Below are positions 44,570 through 52,705 of a stretch of 64,000 nt of DNA, piece after piece. Under the pieces are notes generated by a model that ran no database searches, had not been told where the DNA came from, and worked only from the letters and a program-made list of their open reading frames with translations. Position 1 is the first letter of the stretch. Each line of letters begins with the position of its first letter. A program made the translations under genes and the position numbers. This DNA is from an uncultured Prevotellaceae bacterium (GTDB taxonomy: Bacteria; Bacteroidota; Bacteroidia; Bacteroidales; Bacteroidaceae): assembly GCA_902776475.1 (NCBI GenBank), contig CACYQD010000013.1, positions 45,802 to 109,801 of the forward strand, read 5' to 3'.

Positions 44570-45547
44570 TTATCCCCTTCTTCCTGTCGCCCAAGGTGCG
44601 TATCGGTTGAGCACCTTGGCTATCATGATGGCGAAGAAAGAGGACCACACGAGGTAAACCAACGACACCGCACCGAGCAACGGATAGTGCCCTGTGCTGA
44701 AGTCATAGAGTTTATGAGCCGGGATGATGGCATACCTGTCGAGCATGTAGATCACCAAAGAATTCTTTCCCACCAATTGCAGCCACTTGGGATAATTCCT
44801 GATTTTCTGCGAAAGGACAAAGAGGGAAAAAAGTCCTGTAGCGATCATCGCCATGCAAAGCGGAATGTTGTAGTAGGATGCCACGTTTACGTTGAGGCAA
44901 CATCTCGGATAGACAAAGAGACTCACCACACCCAACAGGACATAAATCAGCGCCGTGGCATATCCCGACCAAGCCGGCCATTTCTTGATGGTCTCCTCAT
45001 ATTGGCGGAAGAGGTATCCGAAAGCGAAATAGACCTGAACGGTCATGGCGATGCTGATCATGCCGAAACTCAGGATGTGACGCTGCCGGAGAGCATAGCC
45101 CACCATGAACAAGACCAACGTGGCGACCAGCAAGAGAACATGCCTTTTGCCCAGAGCCTTCAGCAAGTAATAGAAAAAGATCTCGCCGAAGATGAAACAC
45201 GGCATAAACCATAATTTCCTGCCACTGAGCACCTCATAAAGCGACTGGAGCGTGTGGTCAACGCCCTTGATGGGAAAAGCAGCTGCGATGGGAAAGAATC
45301 CCAGACAGATCCACGGCACGACGACCGACCAGAAGAGATTTTTGAGGAAAGCCGCATCATTGCCCTTGCGCATGTTGAACAAATAGCCCGACAGAGCAAA
45401 GAAGAGCGGCATCTTGATGGGACTGGTGAAGAGGAAATAATCCATGGTGCCTGCGCGGTGCCCATAGACGACGAACAAGATGGCCAACGCCCTCAGGACA
45501 TCGATCCAGACTTTTCTTTCTTTTCTTGGCAAGGTGATTGGCTCCAT
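44570..45547 (-). CDS. Acyltransferase family 3 membrane protein
   Basis: A 325-residue, roughly 10-helix membrane acyltransferase. Near the N-terminus VWIDVLRALAILFVVYGH carries the family's Arg and His positions, and PLFFALSGYLF is typical of the NodX/OafA group. It likely O-acetylates cell-surface glycan on the outside of the inner membrane. It is transcribed away from the tRNA-Asp genes, and the tRNA terminator sits 13 bases before its start codon. It therefore needs either its own promoter inside the tRNA region or read-through. A glycosyltransferase gene 1 kb upstream on the same strand makes a surface-polysaccharide role plausible. Confidence 0.85.
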   Translation of the reverse strand: MEPITLPRKERKVWIDVLRALAILFVVYGHRAGTMDYFLFTSPIKMPLFFALSGYLFNMRKGNDAAFLKNLFWSVVVPWICLGFFPIAAAFPIKGVDHTLQSLYEVLSGRKLWFMPCFIFGEIFFYYLLKALGKRHVLLLVATLVLFMVGYALRQRHILSFGMISIAMTVQVYFAFGYLFRQYEETIKKWPAWSGYATALIYVLLGVVSLFVYPRCCLNVNVASYYNIPLCMAMIATGLFSLFVLSQKIRNYPKWLQLVGKNSLVIYMLDRYAIIPAHKLYDFSTGHYPLLGAVSLVYLVWSSFFAIMIAKVLNRYAPWATGRRG

Positions 45548-45559
45548 GACTTCAGTAAC

Positions 45560-45584
45560 AAAAAATCCGCCGTAAAGGCGGATT
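45560..45584 (-). terminator. Intrinsic terminator of the tRNA-Asp genes
   Basis: On the minus strand AATCCGCC, a 5-base loop and GGCGGATT form an 8-bp stem followed by a T-run. The first stem base is the last base of the downstream tRNA's encoded CCA end. Confidence 0.8.
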
Positions 45585-45660
45585 GGCGGTGCGTACGGGA
45601 CTCGGACCCGTGACCTCCGGCGTGACAGGCCGGCATTCTAACCAACTGAACTAACGCACC
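45584..45660 (-). tRNA. tRNA-Asp (GTC), second copy in the transcript
   Basis: 77 bases on the minus strand: 7-bp acceptor stem GGTGCGT/ACGCACC, D arm AGTTCAGTTGGTTAGA, anticodon loop CTGTCAC with anticodon GTC, TpsiC arm CGGGTCCGAGTCCCG, discriminator G and encoded CCA. It is identical in sequence to the other copy 12 bases away. Confidence 0.97.
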
Positions 45661-45672
45661 AAATCAGAATGT

Positions 45673-45749
45673 TGGCGGTGCGTACGGGACTCGGACCCGT
45701 GACCTCCGGCGTGACAGGCCGGCATTCTAACCAACTGAACTAACGCACC
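45673..45749 (-). tRNA. tRNA-Asp (GTC), first copy in the transcript
   Basis: The same 77-base tRNA-Asp with encoded CCA. It is nearest the promoter. Its 5' leader and the spacer after it contain complementary 11-base segments (45761-45771 and 45661-45671). Confidence 0.97.
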
Positions 45750-45778
45750 AATATAGCGGTCATTCTGATTTGCGGATG

Positions 45779-45809
45779 CAAAGGTAGTCAATTATTTTCT
45801 ATCTACAAA
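45779..45809 (-). promoter_or_regulatory. Consensus promoter for the tRNA-Asp pair
   Basis: On the minus strand: TTTG (complement 45806-45809), 19-base spacer, TACCTTTG (complement 45779-45786). Transcription should begin near 45772. The -33 box overlaps the last codons of the GNAT gene. Confidence 0.75.
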
Positions 45810-46342
45810 ATAAAATCCGCTTTTTTTAGAAAAAAATTCAAGAGGACAGCATCTCTGTAGTTCTGTCCGTCATAGAGCCATTCCTTGAGTGTGGCACATT
45901 CATCAAAGCCAGCTTTTCTGAACATGGAGATCGACTGAAGATTCTCTGCATCCACCCAGGCATAGAGCTGGTGCAGATGAGCCACCTTTTTGCAATATTT
46001 CTGGATCAGGGAGATCGCCTCACCCGCATATCCCTGGTTGCGGTATTTCGCCGCCACGGCAATGCCGATTTCCGCCCTTTGGTTTTTGGGGTCGAAATGG
46101 AAGAGATCGATCAGTCCGACAGCAACGCCCTCCAGGTTTTCAATCATCAGTCTCATTTGCTTATCGGCGAAGATATCGGCCGTGTTGCCCATGACATAGC
46201 TGTTGAGCGCAAACCGGGAATAAGGAGTGCTGGTACACCCCACATCCCACATGGCGGTATCATTTTCGATGGAATAGAGGAATTCGACGTCCTCTGGTTC
46301 CAATGCCCTCAGCCTGACTTTCTTCCCCCTGAGCAAGTTCAT
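45803..46342 (-). CDS. GNAT family N-acetyltransferase
   Basis: A 179-residue acetyl-CoA-dependent acetyltransferase of the RimJ/SpeG-like group. VRLRALEPEDVEFLYSIEND is a typical opening. The acetyl-CoA-binding segment is IGIAVAAKYRNQGYAGEAI (Q/RxxGxG/A), and the C-terminal AWVDAENLQSISMFRKAGF is characteristic. The substrate (spermidine, protein N-terminus or a small molecule) cannot be told. Its start codon overlaps the stop of the glycosyltransferase gene by one base, so the two are translationally coupled, the end of a minus-strand run from cstA. The tRNA promoter overlaps its 3' end. Confidence 0.88.
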   Translation of the reverse strand: MNLLRGKKVRLRALEPEDVEFLYSIENDTAMWDVGCTSTPYSRFALNSYVMGNTADIFADKQMRLMIENLEGVAVGLIDLFHFDPKNQRAEIGIAVAAKYRNQGYAGEAISLIQKYCKKVAHLHQLYAWVDAENLQSISMFRKAGFDECATLKEWLYDGQNYRDAVLLNFFLKKADFIL

Positions 46343-47544
46343 TATCTCAGCACCTCCTCTGCTGTTATGATGGTTTTCGTGCGTGGGTTGTATGTACCGA
46401 TAAACACATTGGGCACAGGATTGGCAGCGAACAGTTCCAGTATTTTCTGATATTGGAACGCCTCGATGTCATAGACCATATAAGTTTGGTTTTTCGAGGT
46501 GTCTATTTTCTCCAGAACCTGTTGATGCACATCCGGGTTCATCCTCTCGTTGGCTACGACAAATTCGCCGGAGAGGCCCTTCTTCCGAGCCAGTTTCCGG
46601 CATTGTGTGACGGATGCCACCGAACCGATGAAGATATAGTCGGGTTCCCGTCTCCTCCTGGGACTGAAAAAGCCCAGAGCCTTTTTCATTTTCGACGTCT
46701 GCATCTGCACCAAGGCCAGGGAAGCCTTCATATAGATGGCCATCTTGATGGGCACGGTGAGCCAGAGGCTTGAGCTCCCATAATGCTTTCTGAAGAAGAT
46801 GAGCATGGCCTCATAGAACACGTGGACATAGCGGAAGGAAGATTTCTGGGTGCTCTCCCCTTTGTAGTGAAGGATTGACTCCGGCAAGTACCAATTTTCG
46901 AATCCCCCCTTGAGCAACCTGCACGACAGGTCAATGTCCTCGCCATACATGAAGAAGTCCTCATCGAGCAGCCCCACTTTCTCCAACGCAGAGCGCCTGA
47001 GCATGCAAAATGCGCCGCTGATCACTTCGATCTTCGCAGCCTCATCCCAGGGGAGATAACTCATATAATAGTGTCCGAAGCGTTTACTCTGCGGACGTTT
47101 CTTGCAGAGGCCCGTCATTTTATAGAGTGAAGTCATCGGAGTAGGCAGTCCGCGCCGTGACTCCATCGCCTTGGAACCGTCGGCCTTCAGCATTCTCACG
47201 CCGGCGCCTCCGGCCTCCGGATGCTGATCCATGAAGTCAAGGACACGCCGAATGGTATTTTCACCCACCACGGTATCCGGGTTGAGCAGCAGGACATACT
47301 CTCCCGAACTCTGCCGGATGGCGATGTTGTTGGCCCTGGCGAAACCCAGGTTGTGATTGCTCTCTACGTAATTGACATCATGAAACCGTTTCGAGACATA
47401 ATTGATGCTTCCGTCACGCGAATGGTTATCGACCACATACACCTCCGCCTCCAGATCCTTGACCGCCCTGTAGAGACTGTCAAGACACTGGTAGAGGTAA
47501 TGCTTCACATTATAATTTACTATGATTACTGTCAGTTTCATCAT
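46342..47544 (-). CDS. Family 2 glycosyltransferase with a C-terminal extension
   Basis: A 400-residue enzyme. The GT-A domain (~1-250) opens LTVIIVNYNVKHYLYQCLDSL. It has VDNHSRDGS, the nucleotide-metal motif LLNPDTVV and the acceptor-side GEDIDLSCRL (ED motif), as in rhamnosyltransferase-like GT2 enzymes of polysaccharide synthesis. A hydrophobic or amphipathic stretch (~250-290) follows. The last ~100 residues (YIFIGSVASVTQCRKLARK… to the end) form an extra alpha/beta domain that I do not recognise. It acts at the cytoplasmic face of the inner membrane. It overlaps the small membrane-protein gene upstream by 4 bases and the GNAT gene downstream by 1. Confidence 0.88.
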   Translation of the reverse strand: MMKLTVIIVNYNVKHYLYQCLDSLYRAVKDLEAEVYVVDNHSRDGSINYVSKRFHDVNYVESNHNLGFARANNIAIRQSSGEYVLLLNPDTVVGENTIRRVLDFMDQHPEAGGAGVRMLKADGSKAMESRRGLPTPMTSLYKMTGLCKKRPQSKRFGHYYMSYLPWDEAAKIEVISGAFCMLRRSALEKVGLLDEDFFMYGEDIDLSCRLLKGGFENWYLPESILHYKGESTQKSSFRYVHVFYEAMLIFFRKHYGSSSLWLTVPIKMAIYMKASLALVQMQTSKMKKALGFFSPRRRREPDYIFIGSVASVTQCRKLARKKGLSGEFVVANERMNPDVHQQVLEKIDTSKNQTYMVYDIEAFQYQKILELFAANPVPNVFIGTYNPRTKTIITAEEVLR

Positions 47545-47963
47545 TCATCGCCAGTTTCCCTGATGCACCTTCCCATGGAGGGGTAAACGAAGAAGAGGCA
47601 CAAGAAGAAGATGATGGCCAGATAAAGAAAGCTGGGCCTCATCAACAAATAGTATAAAAACACATTGGCCAGCAATGGCAGGCAGAGCAGGAGCAGGCGC
47701 ACAAGTCCCCATGAGCACAACGCCCTGTCCTTGCCTTTCTTCAATGCGGCATTGACACGCCGCCATTTGAACAGCCACAAGGCCAGCGGAATGGCCACCA
47801 ATGTCAGCAGTTCCATGGCCACCGACATCATGAACTCCATCCTCGCATTGCCTATCCAGGCCCCCGGCACAACGAGTCCTGTCTCGAAGGCCAAGACCAC
47901 GGCACCTGCCAGGATGCAAGTGCCCCACCAAACGGCCAATAGGATGATTCTTGTCTTTTGCAT
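47541..47963 (-). CDS. Small four-helix membrane protein, unknown function
   Basis: A 140-residue protein with four hydrophobic helices (~5-27, ~40-60, ~84-103, ~108-128), short loops, a basic loop between helices 2 and 3 (KWRRVNAALKKGKDR) and an acidic C-terminus. I chose the ATG at 47963 (MQKTRIILLAVWW); an ATG at 47981 would add six residues. It overlaps the GT2 gene by 4 bases, which implies coupled translation and perhaps a shared role in surface-glycan work. No family recognised. Confidence 0.75.
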   Translation of the reverse strand: MQKTRIILLAVWWGTCILAGAVVLAFETGLVVPGAWIGNARMEFMMSVAMELLTLVAIPLALWLFKWRRVNAALKKGKDRALCSWGLVRLLLLCLPLLANVFLYYLLMRPSFLYLAIIFFLCLFFVYPSMGRCIRETGDE

Positions 47964-47990
47964 GTTGATTGACAGAAACAAATGCCCCCT

Positions 47991-48602
47991 CTACTGTCCG
48001 AACGGCATCCGGTTGAGGATAGACCTGCCCAAAGTGACCTCGTCGGTGTATTCAAGTTCATCACCGACGGAAATGCCCCTGGCCAGGACGGTGAGTCTCA
48101 CCTTGTAGGGAGCCAGTTTGCGTGAGATATAAAAATTGGTTGTGTCGCCCTCCATGGTGCTGCCCAGGGCCAGGATCACCTCCTCCACCCCGCCGGCAGC
48201 CACTCTTTCGACCAAGGCATCGATCTGCAAGTCAGAAGGACCAATGCCCTCAATCGGTGAGATCACACCACCGAGCACATGGTAGAGCCCATTATATTGC
48301 TGAGTGTTCTCCACCGCCATCACATCTTGTATGTTCTCGACAACACACACCTGCGATGCGTCGCGCTTGGAGTCCGAACAAATGGCGCATACATCAGTGT
48401 CGCTGATGTTGTGGCACACCTTGCAATACTTCACCTCATGTCTGAGCTGTGACACCGCACCGGCGAAGCGGTCAACGTCATCAATGGGCTGTCGGAGTAA
48501 ATGCAGCACCAGGCGCAAAGCGGTTTTGCGCCCGATACCTGGAAGTTTTGAGAATTCTCCTACCGCTTTCTCGAGCAAAGCAGAGGGATACTGCTGCAAC
48601 AT
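47991..48602 (-). CDS. recR: Recombination protein RecR
   Basis: A 203-residue DNA-clamp protein of the RecFOR pathway that loads RecA at gaps. The N-terminal helix-hairpin-helix is at ~18-30 ([10 protein letters not shown]). The zinc site has cysteines 60, 63, 72 and 75. A Toprim domain follows ([12 protein letters not shown] … IDALV … [16 protein letters not shown]), and the C-terminal [23 protein letters not shown] region is present. All motifs are intact and the length is normal. It sits mid-operon: 18 bases after the outer-membrane protein gene and 27 before the small membrane-protein gene. Confidence 0.96.
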   Translation of the reverse strand: MLQQYPSALLEKAVGEFSKLPGIGRKTALRLVLHLLRQPIDDVDRFAGAVSQLRHEVKYCKVCHNISDTDVCAICSDSKRDASQVCVVENIQDVMAVENTQQYNGLYHVLGGVISPIEGIGPSDLQIDALVERVAAGGVEEVILALGSTMEGDTTNFYISRKLAPYKVRLTVLARGISVGDELEYTDEVTLGRSILNRMPFGQ

Positions 48603-48620
48603 CTCTGTGCGACGTTGATA

Positions 48621-49115
48621 TCAGAAGAGATAGATGCCCAGTCCCAGTCGCAAGCCCACGTTGGAGTATTTGCTATGGTCCTTGATCGACTGCTCGTAGT
48701 AAAGAGCAGGTTCGATGGTGACCGTACGGTTGATGAAGAAGGCATAGCCCAATTCCACCGAAGGCATGATGTCATTGTACTTGTGGTTGCCATGCCTGTA
48801 GGTGGCACCGAGTCCCAGGTAGATGCCGTTCTGGATGATGTAATAGCGCCCCTGAGCACCGATGGAGAACCTGTCGGGAGTGTTGTCATCCCCTCCGATG
48901 TGGTTATACCCCAGGATGCCCAGCAACATCAGGTTGTCGTCGACGAGATAACCACCCTTGGCCTGGAACCCCACATTGAGGTCGGACGTGCCGTTGTAGT
49001 TGAAATCAAGACCAGAGAACGACGCACTGATGTATTTCTTGCCTTGTTCGAACTGTGCGCTGGCTGTCAGGACCATCATCATCGCGACAATCAGCAGAGA
49101 AAGTTTTTTTACCAT
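48621..49115 (-). CDS. Outer-membrane beta-barrel protein (OmpW/OprF-like size)
   Basis: A 164-residue protein with a signal peptide (MVKKLSLLIVAMMMVLTASAQ) and alternating hydrophobic strands with aromatic girdles, ending in the outer-membrane signature GLRLGLGIYLF with a terminal Phe. Eight strands fit the size, and it resembles the 'outer membrane beta-barrel' (PF13505/13568) type of Bacteroidetes. Function unknown. It lies 17 bases after cstA and 18 before recR, inside the minus-strand operon. Confidence 0.82.
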   Translation of the reverse strand: MVKKLSLLIVAMMMVLTASAQFEQGKKYISASFSGLDFNYNGTSDLNVGFQAKGGYLVDDNLMLLGILGYNHIGGDDNTPDRFSIGAQGRYYIIQNGIYLGLGATYRHGNHKYNDIMPSVELGYAFFINRTVTIEPALYYEQSIKDHSKYSNVGLRLGLGIYLF

Positions 49116-49132
49116 ACGTATGAATATTATGA

Positions 49133-50668
49133 TTACTTGATATTTTTAGATGTATAACCCCTGAGCCACACCGAGAACCATACGACAGCAAGCAGGAAGC
49201 AGACGCCACCGAGCGCATAGCCCACGTTCGTCGGCAGGTGGGGACCGAGAGCATTGGGACTGACGAAGATGAAGGTGGAGCAGACCGCCGTCATGAACAG
49301 TGCCGGAATGAGGGAGATGAAATAAGGTTTCTTATTGCGCACGAGGTAGACGGTGATGGTCCACAACGTGAACACCGACAACGTCTGGTTGCCCCATCCG
49401 AAGTACTGCCAGATGGTATTGAATCCATCCGGGTTCTCCATCTGCCAGACCAGCAGGAGGATAGAAGCCGCAAACATGGGAATGGAGATCACGAGTCGCT
49501 TGGGGATGGTCCGCTGCTCCATCTTCAGAGCCGAAGCGATAATCAGGCGGGCACTGCGGAATGCGGTGTCGCCGCTGGTGATGGGAGCCGCCACCACGCC
49601 GAGCACAGCCAGGATGCCGCCGAAGACGCCGAGCCATCCCGAGCAGATGTATTGCACCACATTGGGAGCCGTGAAGAACTGGATCAGAGTCTTGGGAGAA
49701 TCACCCTGCATCTGGGCGTTGAACTCAGCCACGACATCAGCCGGCACTACCTGTTGCCATCCGCCGTAGTAGAAGAAATAGGAAGATACCGAAGCCCAGA
49801 TCAGAGCCACAAAACCCTCGGTAATCATCGAGCCGTAGAAGATGGGACGTGCAAGCCGCTCCGACTTCAGACACCGTGCCATCAGCGGACTTTGTGTGGC
49901 ATGGAATCCACTGATCGCACCGCAGGCGATGGTCAGGAACAGGCAAGGGAAGATGGGATTGTTGGAAATAAACGAATTCGTGCCCAGAATGCTTTCCGGC
50001 TTGTTGAGATTGGATGCCGCCAGGTTGTCCCACAGTTCAGGAATCGCAGGCCATTTGACAAAAAGCATGATCATCAGAGCCACTGCCATGAAAAGCAGCG
50101 AGAAGGCAAAGATGGGATAGAACCGACCGATGATCTTATCGATGGGCAGCATGGTAGCCAGGATATAGTAGGCAAAAATGATCACCACCCAGATGATGAG
50201 ACCCATGGGAGCCATTTTTTCCAGAAGAAGAGCCGGACTATAGACAAACACCACGCCGACCATGACCAGGAGGAACACCGAGAAGACCAGCATGACAGCC
50301 TTCGTCGCCTTCCCCAGGTATTCGCCGATCAGTTCGGGCAAGTTGGCGCCCCCATGCCTGATGGACAACATTCCCGAGAAGAAATCATGCATGGCTCCAG
50401 CGAAGATGCACCCCAGTACAATCCAGATATACGCCACGGGACCATACCATGCGCCCATGATGGCGCCGAAGATGGGACCTGTGCCCGCGATATTCAGGAA
50501 CTGGATCATGAACACTTTCCACGAGGGCAACGCGATGAAATCCACACCATCAGCCTTGGAGATTGCAGGAGTGGGACGGTCGTCAGGCCCGATGACCCGC
50601 TCGATGAATTTTCCATACACGAAATAGCCTGCTACCAAGGCCAGGAGGCTCAACAAAAATGAAATCAT
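49133..50668 (-). CDS. cstA: Carbon starvation protein CstA family (peptide/pyruvate transporter)
   Basis: A 511-residue membrane transporter with about 14-16 helices. The family signature is PSWKVFMIQFLNIAGTGPIFGAIMGAWYGP near residue 50, with HDFFSGMLSIRHGG after it. It is shorter than E. coli CstA (701) and matches the short Bacteroidetes form. E. coli relatives import peptides or pyruvate under starvation; the substrate here is unproven. I start it at the ATG at 50668 (MISFLLSLLALVAGYFVYG), since the nine upstream residues add nothing typical. The promoter at 50735-50766 leaves a ~60-base leader. It leads the run cstA-OMP-recR-membrane-GT2-GNAT. Confidence 0.93.
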   Translation of the reverse strand: MISFLLSLLALVAGYFVYGKFIERVIGPDDRPTPAISKADGVDFIALPSWKVFMIQFLNIAGTGPIFGAIMGAWYGPVAYIWIVLGCIFAGAMHDFFSGMLSIRHGGANLPELIGEYLGKATKAVMLVFSVFLLVMVGVVFVYSPALLLEKMAPMGLIIWVVIIFAYYILATMLPIDKIIGRFYPIFAFSLLFMAVALMIMLFVKWPAIPELWDNLAASNLNKPESILGTNSFISNNPIFPCLFLTIACGAISGFHATQSPLMARCLKSERLARPIFYGSMITEGFVALIWASVSSYFFYYGGWQQVVPADVVAEFNAQMQGDSPKTLIQFFTAPNVVQYICSGWLGVFGGILAVLGVVAAPITSGDTAFRSARLIIASALKMEQRTIPKRLVISIPMFAASILLLVWQMENPDGFNTIWQYFGWGNQTLSVFTLWTITVYLVRNKKPYFISLIPALFMTAVCSTFIFVSPNALGPHLPTNVGYALGGVCFLLAVVWFSVWLRGYTSKNIK

Positions 50669-50734
50669 TTCCTTGAATAGAATTAAAAAACACATATCCC
50701 GTCGCTATATTACGCCAGGAGAGCAATATTAGTG

Positions 50735-50766
50735 CAAAGTTACGAATTAATGCTGAAATACGGAAA
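50735..50766 (-). promoter_or_regulatory. Promoter for the cstA operon
   Basis: On the minus strand: TTTC (one mismatch to TTTG; complement 50763-50766), 20-base spacer, TAACTTTG (complement 50735-50742). Confidence 0.55.
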
Positions 50767-50890
50767 TGATTTGTGAAGATTCTTTCTATACAGCTTATCC
50801 TTTCAGGCCGGACAAAGGCCATTCTGTCATCAAATAAAAGCAAAAGGGTGGAAAACGAATGAAAGAGAGATAAGAAAAGGAACAATTCTT

Positions 50891-50921
50891 TTTGTTCTGC
50901 CCTCGGTTTTCATTAACTTTG
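50891..50921 (+). promoter_or_regulatory. Consensus promoter for the GHL10 gene
   Basis: TTTG at 50891-50894, 19-base spacer, TAACTTTG at 50914-50921: a full consensus match, 57 bases before the start at 50979. With the cstA promoter it fills the ~310-base divergent region 50669-50978; I see nothing else there. Confidence 0.7.
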
Positions 50922-50978
50922 CACCTCGAAAGTTGCTATACCCATATTTTAGCACCCAATAAAGACAATTTCCACAAG

Positions 50979-52625
50979 ATGATCAGAAAATCCTGGATAC
51001 TCCTTGTCTTCTGCCTGCTTTTCACCGCTTCCAGAAGCCAAGTGCCCAAGTATGAAGTCCGTGCCGTATGGCTCACCACCCTCAACGGTCTTGACTGGCC
51101 CTCTGTCAAAGCCACCTCAGCAGAATCCATAGAGCGTCAAAAGAACCAGTTATGTACGATTTTGGACCAGTTGCAACGGACGAACGTCAATACCATCCTG
51201 TTGCAGACCCGTGTGAGGGCCACGACCATCTACCCCTCCCGTTACGAGCCCTTTGACCCCTGCCTGACCGGTAAGGGAGGCCGCCATCCCGGCTATGACC
51301 CCCTGCAGTTTGCCATTGACGAATGCCACAAGCGCGGCATGGAACTCCATGCGTGGGTTGTGGCCATCCCTGTGGGCAAATGGAACAACATCGGTTGCCG
51401 GCAGTTGCGTGACCGTTACAAGTCGCTGATTATCAAGAAAGGTGACGAAGGATACATGAATCCCGAGAGCGGTCAGACCGCAGAATACATCTCCAAAATC
51501 TGCAACGAGATTGTGGAGAACTACGATGTTGACGGCATTCACCTCGACTACATCCGCTATCCTGAGAACTGGAAATATACCGTCAGCCGTGCCCAAGGGC
51601 GCGATCATATCACGCGCATCGTGCGCAGCATCCATCAAGGCATCAAGGCGCGCAAGCCCTGGGTGAAGCTCAGCTGTTCACCAATCGGGAAATTCAGCGA
51701 CCTCACCCGCTATTCCAGCCGCGGCTGGAACGCCTATGATGCAGTATGCCAGGATGCTCAGGGATGGCTGCGCGAAGGATTGATGGACCAGCTCTACCCC
51801 ATGATGTATTTCCGCGGCGACAATTTCTATCCTTTCGCCGTGGATTGGGCGGAGAACACCCATGGCCGCACCGTGGTCGCCGGCCTGGGCATCTGGCTTC
51901 TCTCCCGCCGTGAAGGCAATGACTGGCCCCTGACCGATATCACCCGCGAGATACACGTGGCCCGTCAGTTGGGTTTGGGACACACCTATTTCCGCAGTCG
52001 TTTCTTCACCGACAACGTGAAAGGCATCTACACCTATATGGAGTGCTACCTTGACGCCTACCCCTCGCTGATTCCCCCCATGACCTGGCAGTCGCCGGCC
52101 CGCCCTGCCCCACCCCAGGACATGAGCATGACCAACCAAGGCGGTCGTCTGCACCTCAAGTGGTGGGGAGCCAAAGCCACCAGCGACAGTCCCAACCTGT
52201 TGTACAACGTCTATACCAGTACGGTCAGTCCTGTTGACATCAGCGACGCCCGCAATCTCATCGCCAGCCGTCTGTCGCGCCCTCAGCTGACCCTTTCCAA
52301 GGATGACGGAGCCCATTTCTTCGCGGTGACAGCCATCGACCGCTATGGCAATGAGAGCGTGGCCCTGCAAAGCGACACTCCTCATAAGCCCAGCATGGAA
52401 TGGTTGCCCAATGACGGCCGTATGCTGACCATGCCCAAGCTTGACCCCACCATGAGTTGCGAATACATCAGCATCAGGAGTCTGGCCGGCAATGAAGTGA
52501 CCATCCGTCCGTATTCTGACAAGCCCATGAACATCCGCACCCTACGCGACGGAGTCTATACGCTCAACAGCGTTGACAAGCACAAGGTGGTGCGCCGCAT
52601 CGGCCAATTCATCATACGGCGCTGA
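50979..52625 (+). CDS. GHL10 / DUF187 family glycosyl-hydrolase-like protein, secreted
   Basis: A 548-residue protein with a signal peptide (MIRKSWILLVFCLLFTASRSQ). The barrel (~25-350) begins YEVRAVWLTTLNGLDWP and contains TILLQTRVRATTIYPSRYEPF, DECHKRGMELHAWV, DGIHLDYIRYP and DQLYPMMYFRG, all typical of the GHL10 (YngK-like) family. Fibronectin-III-like and further beta domains (~380-548) follow. Relatives are proposed to act on peptidoglycan or other glycans, and proof is limited. Catalytic residues are probably the D/E set in DGIHLDYIRYPE. The ATG at 50979 follows the promoter by 57 bases; the longer frame has no signal peptide. A paralogue lies at 55902-57434 on the opposite strand. A 20-bp terminator follows. 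Confidence 0.87.
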   Translation: MIRKSWILLVFCLLFTASRSQVPKYEVRAVWLTTLNGLDWPSVKATSAESIERQKNQLCTILDQLQRTNVNTILLQTRVRATTIYPSRYEPFDPCLTGKGGRHPGYDPLQFAIDECHKRGMELHAWVVAIPVGKWNNIGCRQLRDRYKSLIIKKGDEGYMNPESGQTAEYISKICNEIVENYDVDGIHLDYIRYPENWKYTVSRAQGRDHITRIVRSIHQGIKARKPWVKLSCSPIGKFSDLTRYSSRGWNAYDAVCQDAQGWLREGLMDQLYPMMYFRGDNFYPFAVDWAENTHGRTVVAGLGIWLLSRREGNDWPLTDITREIHVARQLGLGHTYFRSRFFTDNVKGIYTYMECYLDAYPSLIPPMTWQSPARPAPPQDMSMTNQGGRLHLKWWGAKATSDSPNLLYNVYTSTVSPVDISDARNLIASRLSRPQLTLSKDDGAHFFAVTAIDRYGNESVALQSDTPHKPSMEWLPNDGRMLTMPKLDPTMSCEYISIRSLAGNEVTIRPYSDKPMNIRTLRDGVYTLNSVDKHKVVRRIGQFIIRR

Positions 52626-52643
52626 CGGGACAAACATCAGAAC

Positions 52644-52691
52644 CACGAAAAGGCCAGGAACGGCGAGAGCACCGTTCCTGGCCTTTTCGTG
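52644..52691. terminator. 20-bp perfect bidirectional terminator
   Basis: CACGAAAAGGCCAGGAACGG (52644-52663) pairs exactly with 52672-52691 around an 8-base loop. The AAAA/TTTT segments are inside the stem. It lies between the convergent GHL10 and DUF3127 genes. Confidence 0.85.
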
Positions 52692-52705
52692 ACCCCTTAG
52701 TCAGA

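Noticed and set aside
49238-50662. A 474-codon open frame antisense to cstA
   Set aside because: The product is extremely His/Asp/Arg/Gln-rich, the reverse image of a hydrophobic transporter. CstA signatures are on the minus strand.
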